DNA of 64,000 nucleotides from Bacteroidota bacterium (GCA_024280115.1 JAJRQT010000149.1:1-64000), one strand, 5' to 3'. Numbered from the stretch's first letter, positions 1-9,802 are shown. Numbers and translations are program-made. The notes: generated by a model not told the origin, from the sequence alone.

Positions 1-78
1 AACCCATGAACTATATTCAACACTCAATATCCGTTTATGAATTTATAGTAACATCTACTTTATGATGGTGAATAAAAC

Positions 79-85
79 AAAGGAG
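79..85 (+). promoter_or_regulatory. Shine-Dalgarno sequence of the methyltransferase gene
   Basis: AAAGGAG lies six bases upstream of ATG 91. It decides the start and is worth noting because most genes in this window lack such a site. Confidence 0.55.
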
Positions 86-90
86 AATAG

Positions 91-972
91 ATGATGAAAA
101 AGTTGATTGGTAAAACACTATCAAAATTTGGTTTAGAACTTAGAAAAATAAATAAAGAAGGTTTTAATCTTCCTTTATATAATAAATACTACCCTGTAGA
201 AAGTATTGAAAACAAAAGATTCTATAATGTGGGAGCTGGTGGTTTTTACCATCCTTACTGGACAAATATTGATTATCTGTCTGACTGGTATAAAGACAAT
301 AATAAATTGACTGAAAAAGGAATACACTATGATCTTTTTTCATTAGACCCTATTTCTGTAAAAGATGAAACCGGAGAAATTATATATTCAAGCCATACAA
401 TTGAGCACATCAAGGATGAGCATGCCCAGCATTTTTTTAATGAGGCCTTTAGGATTCTGAAAAAAGGCGGGGTTATTAGAATTACCGCTCCTGATATTGA
501 TTTACATTATCAGGCTTTCAAAAATGATGATTATGATTTCTATTACTGGAGGAGTTGGTATTCTAAGGCTTCTGATTATAAAAGAATAATGCTAAATCAA
601 TCGTTGACCACTGCGAGCATTGCTCAATTGTTTCTACAGCGATTTGCCGGCGCTGCCTCAGTTTTACATGACGATGGTGTGAAAGAGCGCATAACTGATG
701 AAGAATTAATCAGAATTTTCAGTGAAATGAAATATGAGGATGCACTGAGCTACTGCTGTGAACGATGTACAATTGATATTCAGAAAAAATATCCAGGCAA
801 TCATACAAATTGGTGGAACAGGGCAAAAGCAATTAAAATGTTAAGAAACTCAGGTTTTAAAAATATAGTGGTTTCAGGTTATGGCCAGTCACGTTCTCCT
901 GCTATGAGAAATACTGCAATATTTGACTCAACACATCCAAAAATTTCACTATATGTGGAAGCAATTAAATAA
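91..972 (+). CDS. Class I SAM-dependent methyltransferase
   Basis: This 293-residue protein has a class I methyltransferase fold. The SAM-binding loop is NVGAGG at residues 46-51, and an acidic/aromatic segment with SSHTIEH and a following ILKKGGVIRITAPD stretch is typical of Methyltransf_11 proteins. Proteins of this kind often modify sugars or lipids in surface-polysaccharide loci, but the substrate cannot be read from the sequence. The start is supported by AAAGGAG at 79-85, six bases before ATG 91 (a second ATG follows at 94); so clear a Shine-Dalgarno is uncommon in Bacteroidota. The gene is AT-rich and stands alone, facing kbl. It may be the end of a glycan cluster lying left of the window. 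Confidence 0.75.
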   Translation: MMKKLIGKTLSKFGLELRKINKEGFNLPLYNKYYPVESIENKRFYNVGAGGFYHPYWTNIDYLSDWYKDNNKLTEKGIHYDLFSLDPISVKDETGEIIYSSHTIEHIKDEHAQHFFNEAFRILKKGGVIRITAPDIDLHYQAFKNDDYDFYYWRSWYSKASDYKRIMLNQSLTTASIAQLFLQRFAGAASVLHDDGVKERITDEELIRIFSEMKYEDALSYCCERCTIDIQKKYPGNHTNWWNRAKAIKMLRNSGFKNIVVSGYGQSRSPAMRNTAIFDSTHPKISLYVEAIK

Positions 973-1038
973 CCATATTTACCGGTCAAATAGACTTTGC
1001 TGAAAATAATTCAAGTCACTTCAACACAACTATCCATG

Positions 1039-1083
1039 GTCTGGCGCTCAGACTTATTCCATGGACTGTGGCACACAGACCAT
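1039..1083. repeat. Pair of short palindromes between convergent genes
   Basis: Two hairpins lie side by side. The first is GTCTG-GCGCT-CAGAC (1039-1053). The second is ATGGACTGTG-GCA-CACAGACCAT (1061-1083), with one mismatch in a 10-bp stem. CCATGG stands before each (1034 and 1059). A close relative, GGTCTCTG-GCT-CACAGACC, is at 54961-54979, so this is probably a dispersed family. It lies between the 3' ends of the methyltransferase and kbl and could act as a terminator. Confidence 0.5.
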
Positions 1084-1126
1084 TAAACCTGCTACGCCAT
1101 ATGGCGCGATTCATTGTAAAACTAAA

Positions 1127-2317
1127 TTACTTCAAAACTCCGAGCGTTTTCCCAACCTCCGTAAAAGCCTCAATGGCTTTATCCAGATGTGCTTTTTCAT
1201 GGGCAGCTGAGATTTGTACTCTAATTCTGGCTTTCCCTTTCGGAACTACTGGGTAATAAAATCCAATCACATAGATGCCTTTCTCCAACAGTTTTTCGGC
1301 AAATTGCTGAGAAAGTTGTGCTTCGTAAAGCATAATCGGAACGATGGGATGAACGCCAGGTTTAATGTCAAAACCTGCGTCTGTCATCCTCTCCCTGAAA
1401 TACCTGGTATTTTCTTCCAGTTTATCTCTTAGCTCAGTAGTTGAGCTCAACAGTTCCAATACCGCAATGGAGGCTCCTATAATTGCAGGGGCTAAAGTAT
1501 TTGAAAATAAATATGGTCTGGATCTTTGGCGCAGCAATTCAATAATCTCTTTTTTTCCGCTGGTAAATCCACCGGAAGCTCCACCCAAGGCTTTCCCAAG
1601 AGTGCCTGTGATGATATCTACTCTCTCCATGACTCCTCTGTACTCGGGAACGCCCCTCCCTGTCTTCCCGATAAATCCGGTAGCATGGCACTCATCGGTC
1701 ATCACAAGCGACTTATATTTATCTGCCAGATCACAGATTTTATCCAATTGAGCAATGGTGCCATCCATGGAAAAAACACCATCAGTCACGATAATCCTGT
1801 GTTTCAATCCGGAGGCCTCTTTTAGCTTTTCTTCCAGGTCCGACATATCATTGTGCTTAAACCTGAATCGCTGTGCCTTACAAAGTCGTACACCATCAAT
1901 GATAGAAGCATGATTCAATTCATCGGATATTATTGCACTATCAGCGCCTATCAAAGGTTCAAATACTCCGCCATTTGCATCAAATGCCGCAGCATATAAA
2001 ATGGTATCTTCTGTGTGGAGAAATTCAGATATTTTCGATTCAAGCTGCTTGTGTATATCCTGGGTGCCACAAATGAACCTTACGGAAGACATTCCATAAC
2101 CATGACTATCGATGGCCTTTTTCGCTGCTTCAATTACTTTTGGATGGGAGGAAAGCCCCAAATAATTGTTGGCACAAAAATTAATTACTTTTTCCCCGTC
2201 TATGGTTTCAATATCAGCTCCCTGGGGGGTTGTAATTACTCTTTCATTTTTAAATAAACCTGCTTTTTTAATATTTTCAAGTTCATTTTGCAGCTCCGGC
2301 TTTAGTGTTTCGTACAT
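1127..2317 (-). CDS. kbl: Glycine C-acetyltransferase (2-amino-3-ketobutyrate CoA ligase)
   Basis: This PLP enzyme cleaves 2-amino-3-oxobutyrate with CoA to glycine and acetyl-CoA, the second step of threonine breakdown by the dehydrogenase route. Its 396 residues match the usual family length. The PLP lysine is K242 in [13 protein letters not shown], and the cofactor-contacting TDECHATG motif is at 207-214. [10 protein letters not shown] near residue 50 is the alpha-oxoamine synthase N-terminal signature. 8-amino-7-oxononanoate synthase and serine palmitoyltransferase are relatives, but the divergently placed threonine dehydrogenase favours Kbl. It is cytoplasmic. Confidence 0.95.
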   Translation of the reverse strand: MYETLKPELQNELENIKKAGLFKNERVITTPQGADIETIDGEKVINFCANNYLGLSSHPKVIEAAKKAIDSHGYGMSSVRFICGTQDIHKQLESKISEFLHTEDTILYAAAFDANGGVFEPLIGADSAIISDELNHASIIDGVRLCKAQRFRFKHNDMSDLEEKLKEASGLKHRIIVTDGVFSMDGTIAQLDKICDLADKYKSLVMTDECHATGFIGKTGRGVPEYRGVMERVDIITGTLGKALGGASGGFTSGKKEIIELLRQRSRPYLFSNTLAPAIIGASIAVLELLSSTTELRDKLEENTRYFRERMTDAGFDIKPGVHPIVPIMLYEAQLSQQFAEKLLEKGIYVIGFYYPVVPKGKARIRVQISAAHEKAHLDKAIEAFTEVGKTLGVLK

Positions 2318-2618
2318 ATTTTTTAAATTTTTTCAAAGGTGAGATATTTTAGTATCCTTCCCGTTAGCAATAATATCTTTTAAAGAATCATAAAAACGGA
2401 ATAATTATTACCAAATTATATTAAAAACGCCAATTATAATTTTAAATCCCAATTATGATACTGTTTAAATTTATGGGTTTTTATTGAATTAATTTATATA
2501 AAATAGGTCAAATTTGGCATATATTTAGATTTTCATAGTGTATGTCTTCTTTCACCGAAAATAGAAGCATTAAACCTTTGGCAATAATTGTCAGTCATTA
2601 TAATATGATAGTTAGAAA
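2318..2618. other. Divergent intergenic region of kbl and tdh
   Basis: This 301-bp AT-rich gap must hold the promoters of both threonine-catabolism genes. TATAAT at 2599-2604 with TTGG about 18 bases upstream precedes tdh, but it is very close to the start codon and does not match TAnnTTTG. I see no small gene, clear operator or RNA structure here. Confidence 0.4.
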
Positions 2619-3578
2619 ATGGAGCAAATTTTAGTCACTGGAGCATTGGGTCAGCTAGGTACGGAACTGGTTGCCGAATTGCAAAATAAATATGGTACAG
2701 AGCAGGTATTTGCTACTGATATCCATCCTCCCATGAATAAAAAGTATCATGGTAATTTTGAAGCACTTGATGTTCTCGAAAAGAAAGCAATTGAAGGGTT
2801 GATTCTACGCTATGAAATCACCCAGATTTACCATCTCGCTGCTATTCTTTCTGCCAATGCTGAGAAATCTCCAAACTTAGCCTGGCATATAAATATGGAT
2901 GGGCTGATCAATGTTTTAGAGCTTGCTAAGGAGCACAAGATTAATAAAGTTTATTGGCCGAGCTCCATTGCAGTATTCGGACCGGATACTCCAAAGACCA
3001 ACACGCCGCAAAATACCGTTATGAATCCAAATACCATTTATGGGATCACAAAAGTGGCCGGGGAGAAGCTTTGCGCATACTACAATGAAAAATTTGATTT
3101 GGATATCAGAAGTATTAGGTATCCCGGACTTATAGGCCATAAGTCTTTCCCTGGTGGCGGTACCACAGACTATGCTGTAGAAATATATCATGAAGCTTTG
3201 AAAACCGGAAAATTTTCTGCCCCGTTGGCAGAAAATGAAATGTTACCCATGATGTTTATGCCAGATGCCGTCAGAGCTACCCTGGAACTTATGGACGCGG
3301 ACAAAGAAAAATTAAGTATAAAAACAAGTTATAATATTGCCGGAACCAGCTTTACACCTAAGGATATTGCGAAAAGCATTCAAAAAATTATACCAGGTTT
3401 CAACATTAACTTTCATCCGGATTTTCGGCAAAATATAGCGGCATCTTGGCCAAATAGCATTGATGATTCTTATGCAAGAAATGACTGGAATTGGAAAGTG
3501 GCTTACAATCTCGATGATATTACCAAAGAGATGATAAGCCACTTAAGAATAAAACGACAGGCTATTAAAGTATATTAA
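2619..3578 (+). CDS. L-threonine 3-dehydrogenase, SDR (epimerase-like) type
   Basis: This 319-residue extended short-chain dehydrogenase probably oxidises L-threonine to 2-amino-3-ketobutyrate, which Kbl then cleaves. The NAD-binding motif GALGQLG is at residues 8-14. The catalytic set is Ser 115/116 in WPSSIAVFG, with Y141 and K145 in YGITK. The PSSIAVFG and IRYPGLIG segments are characteristic of SDR-type TDH rather than sugar epimerases. The divergent kbl supports the pathway. The zinc-dependent MDR-type Tdh of E. coli is unrelated in sequence. Confidence 0.85.
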   Translation: MEQILVTGALGQLGTELVAELQNKYGTEQVFATDIHPPMNKKYHGNFEALDVLEKKAIEGLILRYEITQIYHLAAILSANAEKSPNLAWHINMDGLINVLELAKEHKINKVYWPSSIAVFGPDTPKTNTPQNTVMNPNTIYGITKVAGEKLCAYYNEKFDLDIRSIRYPGLIGHKSFPGGGTTDYAVEIYHEALKTGKFSAPLAENEMLPMMFMPDAVRATLELMDADKEKLSIKTSYNIAGTSFTPKDIAKSIQKIIPGFNINFHPDFRQNIAASWPNSIDDSYARNDWNWKVAYNLDDITKEMISHLRIKRQAIKVY

Positions 3579-3600
3579 TTAGTGTCCATCTATAAAGTCG

Positions 3601-3722
3601 GAGTCTTCTCAGAATGTTCGAGATCAAGGCTTGCGAAGTTTCTAAAAAATGAAGCTTACATAGGTAAATGAGTTTTTTTTGAAACAAGCGTAACGCAGAG
3701 ATCGGACATTATGGGCAGACTC
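3601..3722. repeat. 122-bp imperfect inverted-repeat element between tdh and trxA
   Basis: The whole gap between the two convergent genes folds on itself. The left arm (3601-3642, starting GAGTCTTCTCAGAATGTTCG) pairs imperfectly with the right arm (3681-3722, whose reverse complement starts GAGTCTGCCCATAATGTCCG). Both arms end in GTTTC before an A/T-rich centre. The right end touches the trxA stop codon. It resembles a MITE-like or intergenic repeat unit and may also act as a bidirectional terminator. Copy number elsewhere is unknown. Confidence 0.5.
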
Positions 3723-4045
3723 TAATTTACCTGTGCATCTAATTTCTTAGCCAATACCGCCTTTGGCACAGCGCCAATTTGTTTATCGACTATTTCACTA
3801 TTTTTGAATATCAACAAAGTGGGGATGCTTCGTATTCCAAATTTGATTGAAATTTCAGGATTGGCATCCACATCAACTTTACCTACAACTACCTTCCCAT
3901 CATATTCACCGGCCAGCTGCTCAACAACGGGGCCAATCATTTTACATGGGCCACACCATTCTGCCCAAAAATCAACGAGTACCGGCTGATCTGTGGCCAG
4001 GATTTCATCATAATTTGAATCTGTAATTTCAATTGGTTTTGCCAT
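3722..4045 (-). CDS. trxA: Thioredoxin
   Basis: This is a classical 107-residue cytoplasmic thioredoxin, the general protein disulfide reductant recharged by thioredoxin reductase. The active site WCGPCK places the redox cysteines at C31 and C34. The cis-proline is P75 in RSIPTLLIF. There is no signal peptide, so it is cytoplasmic. It is transcribed on the same strand as dnaE with a 199-bp gap that contains its own -7 element, so it is probably a separate unit. Confidence 0.95.
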   Translation of the reverse strand: MAKPIEITDSNYDEILATDQPVLVDFWAEWCGPCKMIGPVVEQLAGEYDGKVVVGKVDVDANPEISIKFGIRSIPTLLIFKNSEIVDKQIGAVPKAVLAKKLDAQVN

Positions 4046-4085
4046 AATTTTATTATTTGAATTCTTTTTGTTTCGCTTTCCTTTG

Positions 4086-4093
4086 CAAATATA
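4086..4093 (-). promoter_or_regulatory. Bacteroidota-type -7 element upstream of trxA
   Basis: Read on the minus strand the sequence is TATATTTG, an exact TAnnTTTG match about 41 bases before the trxA start. The -33 position shows only a partial match (TTCG). Confidence 0.4.
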
Positions 4094-4244
4094 GTACTTA
4101 AACGCTATTCTGGCCGAATTGTCACGATAGTTATCTCATAATGTTTTTGATCCGACAATAATCAACTTAAACAAATGGAATTGTTGACAAATTGGCATAT
4201 TACTAAGCTTGAAAACTTAGATTGATTATAAAACATTTTCTATA

Positions 4245-7200
4245 TTATGTGCTGACTTTATATTTTATTTCGGGTATGGAATCTAAAGTTTTTAAAAGCT
4301 CATCATCCGGACTAACTAAAAATTTTCTGGACAATAAATCCACGGATATATTATCATTTTCTTCAGTTAGATTTACCCTGAAGGAGCACTTTCCGGGGTG
4401 CTGAGCCAAAACTTCTTCAATTTGTAGGATTATTTGCTCACTTATTGATGCTGGGTTTAAATTTATTTCGATGGACTTGCTAAGCTTATCCCTGATTTCG
4501 CTCAATAAATAAATACTACTAATTTTAAATTCCGGTCGTTGGTCTCCCCATTGTTTTGTTACAACTACTCCCTTTATGTACAAAAACCACCCATTGACCA
4601 TAAACTCTTTAAAGCGTAGATAATCATCTGAAAAGAGGTAGAAAGTATGGCTATCTTCGTAACCCTCTACCACAAGAATACCAAAAGGCTTTCCGTTTTT
4701 TGTTACCTTATGTGCCACTTCAGTCACAATTCCGGCCACGCTAATTTCAGAACCTATTCTACTTTTGAGTTCTTTCAGATCAGAAAATTTGTTTTTAGTA
4801 AATGAAACAATTTCAAATTTAAACTGATCCAGGGGATGGCCCGAAATATAAAATCCCACTACCTCTTTTTCTATTTTCAATTTTTCCAGCTCTCCGTAGG
4901 GCTCACAGTCCGGAACCCTCGGGACTGGCATTTGTATGCCACTATCTCCGCCAAATAAGTTTTGTTGTGCGGCATTTTTTTCAGATTGTTCTTTGTTCCC
5001 ATACTTGATGACTTTCTCAACAAGGCTCATATCATTTTCAGGTTCGTATAAAAACTGACGTCGATGATAACCTTCAAAACAATCAAAAGCCCCGGACATG
5101 GCCATGCATTCAAATGTTTTTTTATTCACTGCCCGAAGATTTACTCTTTTGGCAAAATCAAAAATATCTTTATACTCACCATGTACTCTTTCCTGTATAA
5201 TGGCCTGTACTGCAGCCTCTCCCGCGCCCTTTATTGCGCCCATCCCAAACCTGATCTCTCCCCCTTTGTTTACTTCAAAATTAATTCCGGATTCATTGAT
5301 ATTTGGTCCCAGTACCTTGATTCCCTGATGACGACATTCTTCCATGAAGAAGGTTACTTTGTCTATTTGGTTCTGGTTGTGTGTTAATACAGAGGCCATG
5401 TATTCGGCCGGGTAGTGAGCTTTTAAGTATGCCGTTTGATAAGCCACTATTGAGTAGCAGGTAGAATGCGATTTATTAAAAGCATATGCTGCAAATGCCT
5501 TCCAGTCTTTCCATACTTTTTCAGCGATGGTTACATCATGTCCATTTTTCTTACATCCTTCAAGGAACTTCGGCTTTAGCTTCTCCAGCAGTGCCAGGAT
5601 TTTCTTTCCCATTGCCTTTCTGAGTACATCAGCATCACCTTTGGAAAAACCTGCTAATTTTTGCGAAAGCAACATCACCTGCTCTTGATAAACAGTAATC
5701 CCATAAGTTTCTGCAAGGTATTCCTCCATTGCGGGAATATCATAGGTGATGTCTTCATCGCCATGTTTTCTTTTTATGAAATTGGGGATATATTCCATAG
5801 GCCCTGGCCGGAAAAGAGCATTCATAGCGATTAGATCTTCAAACTTATCAGGTTTAAGCGCCCTAAGATGTTGCTGCATACCGGCGCTTTCAAATTGAAA
5901 TGTACCGTTTGTATGCCCTTTCTGATACAACTCAAAAGTTTTGGCGTCATCCAGCGGAATGGTATCAATATCGATCTTTACTTCATGGCGCTTCTCAATG
6001 TTTTTTAAAGCAGTCTTGATGATGGAAAGTGTCTTCAATCCCAGAAAGTCCATCTTTAGCATTCCGGCGCTTTCTACCACACTGTTATCAAACTGCGTCA
6101 CATAAAGCTCAGAATCTTTTGAAACACAAACAGGAATTAGTTTGGTGATATCATCCGGGGTGATAATGACTCCGCAAGCGTGAGTTCCCGTATTTCGAAC
6201 CGAACCTTCCAATACTTTTGCCTGTTTAAGGACCTCTGCTGCTTTACTCTGATCCCTGCTTATTTCGTCCAACTCCGGTACCTCTTTAAAAGCCTTCGCT
6301 AAAGTCGTACCAGGCTTGTCAGGAACCAGTTTTGCCAGAATGTTTGCATCAGACAGAGGCAATTCCATTACCCTTGCAGCATCCCTGATGGATGATTTGG
6401 CAGCCATGGTGCCGTAGGTAATGATTTGTGCCACCTGGTTTTTGCCATATTTTTTCACAACATAGTCAATGATTTTTCCACGACCTTCATCATCAAAATC
6501 TATATCAATATCGGGGAGAGATACCCTGTCAGGATTTAAAAACCGCTCGAACAGCAAGTTGTACTTAATCGGATCAACATTTGTAATTCCAATGCAATAA
6601 GCCACAGCGGACCCCGCCGCAGACCCCCTGCCGGGTCCCACAGAAACGCCAATGTTCCTGGCTTCCGATGTAAAATCCTGAACAATCAGAAAATAACCCG
6701 GATAACCGGTATTTTTAATTGTCTCCAATTCGAAATCCAGTCTGTCTTTTAGTTCAGGAGTTATTTCTTTATATCTTTTTTTAGCTCCTTCATAAGTGAG
6801 ATACTTCAAATAATCATCTTCAGTCTCAAATCCATCTGGAATATCAAATGCGGGCAGCAGCACCTCCCGGTCCAATTCAAAGGCTTCAACCTTATTTACA
6901 ATTTCATTGATATTCTCAATGGACTCAGGAATATCTTTGAAAAGCTCTTTCATCTCCTCCTGAGATTTGAAATAAAACTCATGGTTTGGAAAACCATATC
7001 TGAATCCTCGGCCTCTACCTATTGGTGTGGACTGTAATTCGTTTTCTTTAACACATAACAAAATATCGTGTGCATTTGCATCATTTTTATTTAGGTAAAA
7101 GACATTATTGGAAGCAATAACTTTTACATCATACTTTTCGGCAAATCTAAGCAATACCTCATTTACGCGATTATTCTCTTCTAAATCATGACGCAGCAAT

Positions 7201-8429
7201 TCAATGTAAAAATCTTCACCAAAAACGTGAATCCACCATTTGAGTGCATCTTCAGCCTGATGCTCACCGACATTTAGTATCAGGTCCGGTATTTGACCTC
7301 CCAATCCGCCGGAAAGTGCCATCACATTTTCGGAGTATTGTTCAATGAGCTGTTTGTCTATTCTCGGATAAAGCCCATATAATCCTTCCGTATATCCAAA
7401 AGAGCTTAGCTTTGCAAGATTGAGGTAGCCATCCTTATTTTTTGCCAGCAATACCTGGTTGAATCGTTTATCCGGATTGTCTTTAGTAAACTTTAATTTC
7501 AAACGGTCTTCCGAAACAAAGTATTCGCACCCCAGGATGGGTTTTATATCATTGGCCAGTGCTTCCCTGACAAACTTAAATGCACCATACATATTGCCTA
7601 AATCAGTTAGTGCTACTGCTGGCATATTATACTCTTTGGCTTTCTGGATAATGCTTTTAATATCAGGAGTAGCTTGAAGCACCGAAAATTGTGAATGCAA
7701 GTGAAGATGGCAATACGGAGTGGTAACCTCCCGGTGCACTTCAGCAGTATTAACAAATTTAACATTTGAATGCCCCTTTTGAGCAAAGTTTGCAACCTCC
7801 AGTTGCGGCGCTTCATATTTAATCTCTTCCAGGGGTGTCGCATCGGCAGGTTTTACAACATTATGAGATAGTAAACCGAAAAAGCACCTGGAATTCGCGG
7901 CAACATCGTAAGCTGCGTCATGTGCATCTCCAAAACTTTCACCAAATAGTTTTTTATGCAATTCAATAAGTGAAGGCCATTTAAACTGACCACCCCTCCC
8001 TCCGGGAATTGCACAAAATTCCGTAGAAGCCAGTTGAGTGTCAAGCGCTTCCTTTTCTGAAATGACATTTTCCTTTCCAGCTCTCAAATATTCCGATCCT
8101 ACAACCTTGACATCAAAATCGATGATATTATGGCCAATAATTAAATTGGCTTTGTTCAGATCTTCAGTAAATCTATCGAGTACCTCGCTCAGTGGTAAGC
8201 CTTCATCGAGGGCTCTTTGTGTGGAAATGCCATGGACTTTTTCAGCGTTAAATGGAATAGTAAAACCATCCGGTCTTACGATGATATTCTCATTGGAAAG
8301 TAATTTTCCAGTATGATCATGGAGCTGCCAGGCAATTTGAACAACCCTTGGCCAGTTGTCAAACTCAGTAAGCGGTGCTCGTTTATTTTTTGGTAAACCG
8401 GTGGTTTCCGTATCAAAAATCAGGTACAT
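4245..8429 (-). CDS. dnaE: DNA polymerase III alpha subunit with N-terminal 3'-5' exonuclease domain
   Basis: This is the replicative polymerase, 1394 residues, longer than the roughly 1160 of E. coli DnaE. The extra N-terminus (residues 1-190) is a DEDD exonuclease domain starting FDTETTG (D6, E8), with GHNIIDFD following. A PHP domain begins near residue 240 at CHLHLHSQFSVL. The C-family palm carries the metal-binding aspartates in PDIDIDFDD near residue 640, and GPGRGSAAGS precedes it. An OB fold lies near residue 1230. An epsilon-like proofreader fused to alpha recalls PolC, but the domain order and palm are DnaE-like. Such fused DnaE proteins occur in Bacteroidota. Only a short non-coding gap separates it from rsmG upstream. 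Confidence 0.93.
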   Translation of the reverse strand: MYLIFDTETTGLPKNKRAPLTEFDNWPRVVQIAWQLHDHTGKLLSNENIIVRPDGFTIPFNAEKVHGISTQRALDEGLPLSEVLDRFTEDLNKANLIIGHNIIDFDVKVVGSEYLRAGKENVISEKEALDTQLASTEFCAIPGGRGGQFKWPSLIELHKKLFGESFGDAHDAAYDVAANSRCFFGLLSHNVVKPADATPLEEIKYEAPQLEVANFAQKGHSNVKFVNTAEVHREVTTPYCHLHLHSQFSVLQATPDIKSIIQKAKEYNMPAVALTDLGNMYGAFKFVREALANDIKPILGCEYFVSEDRLKLKFTKDNPDKRFNQVLLAKNKDGYLNLAKLSSFGYTEGLYGLYPRIDKQLIEQYSENVMALSGGLGGQIPDLILNVGEHQAEDALKWWIHVFGEDFYIELLRHDLEENNRVNEVLLRFAEKYDVKVIASNNVFYLNKNDANAHDILLCVKENELQSTPIGRGRGFRYGFPNHEFYFKSQEEMKELFKDIPESIENINEIVNKVEAFELDREVLLPAFDIPDGFETEDDYLKYLTYEGAKKRYKEITPELKDRLDFELETIKNTGYPGYFLIVQDFTSEARNIGVSVGPGRGSAAGSAVAYCIGITNVDPIKYNLLFERFLNPDRVSLPDIDIDFDDEGRGKIIDYVVKKYGKNQVAQIITYGTMAAKSSIRDAARVMELPLSDANILAKLVPDKPGTTLAKAFKEVPELDEISRDQSKAAEVLKQAKVLEGSVRNTGTHACGVIITPDDITKLIPVCVSKDSELYVTQFDNSVVESAGMLKMDFLGLKTLSIIKTALKNIEKRHEVKIDIDTIPLDDAKTFELYQKGHTNGTFQFESAGMQQHLRALKPDKFEDLIAMNALFRPGPMEYIPNFIKRKHGDEDITYDIPAMEEYLAETYGITVYQEQVMLLSQKLAGFSKGDADVLRKAMGKKILALLEKLKPKFLEGCKKNGHDVTIAEKVWKDWKAFAAYAFNKSHSTCYSIVAYQTAYLKAHYPAEYMASVLTHNQNQIDKVTFFMEECRHQGIKVLGPNINESGINFEVNKGGEIRFGMGAIKGAGEAAVQAIIQERVHGEYKDIFDFAKRVNLRAVNKKTFECMAMSGAFDCFEGYHRRQFLYEPENDMSLVEKVIKYGNKEQSEKNAAQQNLFGGDSGIQMPVPRVPDCEPYGELEKLKIEKEVVGFYISGHPLDQFKFEIVSFTKNKFSDLKELKSRIGSEISVAGIVTEVAHKVTKNGKPFGILVVEGYEDSHTFYLFSDDYLRFKEFMVNGWFLYIKGVVVTKQWGDQRPEFKISSIYLLSEIRDKLSKSIEINLNPASISEQIILQIEEVLAQHPGKCSFRVNLTEENDNISVDLLSRKFLVSPDDELLKTLDSIPEIKYKVST

Positions 8430-8556
8430 AATTGTAGATCAGAATATTATCAATGATCGGTTTAAGTATCGCTGGAAATAAACCGAAATGAAGGTTTTAA
8501 ATTATGGAAATACAATGGATAATTTGTGATTTGAAGTGTAAATTATTTGGATTTAT

Positions 8557-9192
8557 TCAGACCTTCACCAAATGCACCAACTTCTTTGTTCCGAAAAAGT
8601 CTTCTTTAAATAGCGTGGATATTTTATGAATTTCTGCTTGCCACAAAACATGGCTAAGTTCTTCTTTAAAATCACCGCCCTTCATATAAATAATTCCATT
8701 TTTAAATCCAGAGGAATTACCTATTCTAATTTTCCCGGCAACCCATGAAATAAAGGTTGGAAGGTCGGTAACTGCCCTACTGACCACTACATCAAATTGA
8801 TATTTTATTTCTTCAGCCCGGATCTGGATTCCTTCAACGTTATGGAGATTTAGCGCTTTTATAACTTCATTAACAACCTTTATCTTTTTTCTTATCGAAT
8901 CTACGAGTGTAAAATTTACATCCTCAAAATAAATACTCAATGGAATCCCAGGAAAACCTCCTCCAGTACCGACATCTAATATTTCAGTCCCATTATTAAA
9001 TTTGAATACCCTGGCAATAGACAGCGAATGCAGCACATGTTTCAGATACAATTCATCGATATCTTTTCTTGAAATTACGTTGATTTTAGCATTCCAGTGT
9101 TGGTAAAAATCCCAAAGCTGCTCAAATTTATTGAGTTGTTTTTCAGATAATTCGGGAAAATATCCGGGAATTAGTTCAAAATAAGGATGCAT
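8557..9192 (-). CDS. rsmG: 16S rRNA (guanine527-N7)-methyltransferase
   Basis: RsmG (GidB) methylates G527 of 16S rRNA, and its loss is known to give low-level streptomycin resistance. The 211-residue length is typical. The SAM loop is DVGTGGGFPG at residues 73-82, with the family N-terminus (NKFEQLWDFYQHWNAKINVISRKD region) and the VSRAV motif. It starts one base after the stop of the ECF sigma gene, so both probably share a transcript with the glycosyltransferase. Confidence 0.93.
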   Translation of the reverse strand: MHPYFELIPGYFPELSEKQLNKFEQLWDFYQHWNAKINVISRKDIDELYLKHVLHSLSIARVFKFNNGTEILDVGTGGGFPGIPLSIYFEDVNFTLVDSIRKKIKVVNEVIKALNLHNVEGIQIRAEEIKYQFDVVVSRAVTDLPTFISWVAGKIRIGNSSGFKNGIIYMKGGDFKEELSHVLWQAEIHKISTLFKEDFFGTKKLVHLVKV

Positions 9193-9193
9193 T

Positions 9194-9802
9194 CTAAATA
9201 TGCTGCTCTTTACCTTTCACTAAATCGTACATGAGTTCGCGCGCCCTGTGTAACTGGGCTTTTACGGTACCAAGAGGAGCTTCAAGTTCTTTGGCTATTT
9301 CATCATAGGACAGCTCCTTGAAATACCTCAATTTTACCAGTCGCTGATATTTTGGAGGGAGTTTATCCACAAAAATTCGAATGAGTTCGATCTTCTGACT
9401 TTTGATCGTCTCTTCCATGGGATTGAGTTTATTATCCTCGACATCAATTGTTACCGCTTCACCGCTATCATCTCTAAATGACGTGTCCAGGCTCATAGTT
9501 TCAAGCCGTTTTTTACGGATAAAGTCAATCGCGTTATTGGTGGCTATTCTAAAAAGCCAGGTAGAGAAAGTGTAGTCTTTTTTAAATTTTTTCAGATTTT
9601 TAAAAGCCTTAGCAAAAGCTTCAATAGTTAGATCTTCAGCGTCATCAACATTTCGCACCATCTTGAGGATCATATGATAAACAGGTTTTTTATATCGTTG
9701 CATCAAATCAGCAAAAGCTTGCTCATCATTTTCCTGTGTTGCCCTGTCGATTAGCCCGAAATCTTCTAACGCCTTTTCAGAAAAATTTTTATCTACTTCC
9801 AT
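9194..9802 (-). CDS. ECF-type RNA polymerase sigma factor
   Basis: This 202-residue sigma-70 family protein has region 2 (about residues 20-95, with DAEDLTIEAFAKAFKNL and the STWLFRIATNNAIDFIRKK promoter-melting helix) and region 4 (about 140-195, with LSYDEIAKELEAPLGTVKAQLHRAR as the helix-turn-helix). No anti-sigma factor lies beside it. It sits between a glycosyltransferase upstream (10-bp overlap) and rsmG downstream. This orphan position suggests housekeeping or post-transcriptional control rather than a membrane anti-sigma switch, but that is inference. Confidence 0.9.
   Translation of the reverse strand: MEVDKNFSEKALEDFGLIDRATQENDEQAFADLMQRYKKPVYHMILKMVRNVDDAEDLTIEAFAKAFKNLKKFKKDYTFSTWLFRIATNNAIDFIRKKRLETMSLDTSFRDDSGEAVTIDVEDNKLNPMEETIKSQKIELIRIFVDKLPPKYQRLVKLRYFKELSYDEIAKELEAPLGTVKAQLHRARELMYDLVKGKEQHI

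Noticed and set aside
1365..1751. Plus-strand ORF of 128 codons
   Set aside because: It lies inside kbl on the opposite strand and is a shadow frame.
2581..2618. Sigma-70-like TATAAT before tdh
   Set aside because: Too close to the start codon and unlike TAnnTTTG; kept only as a remark.
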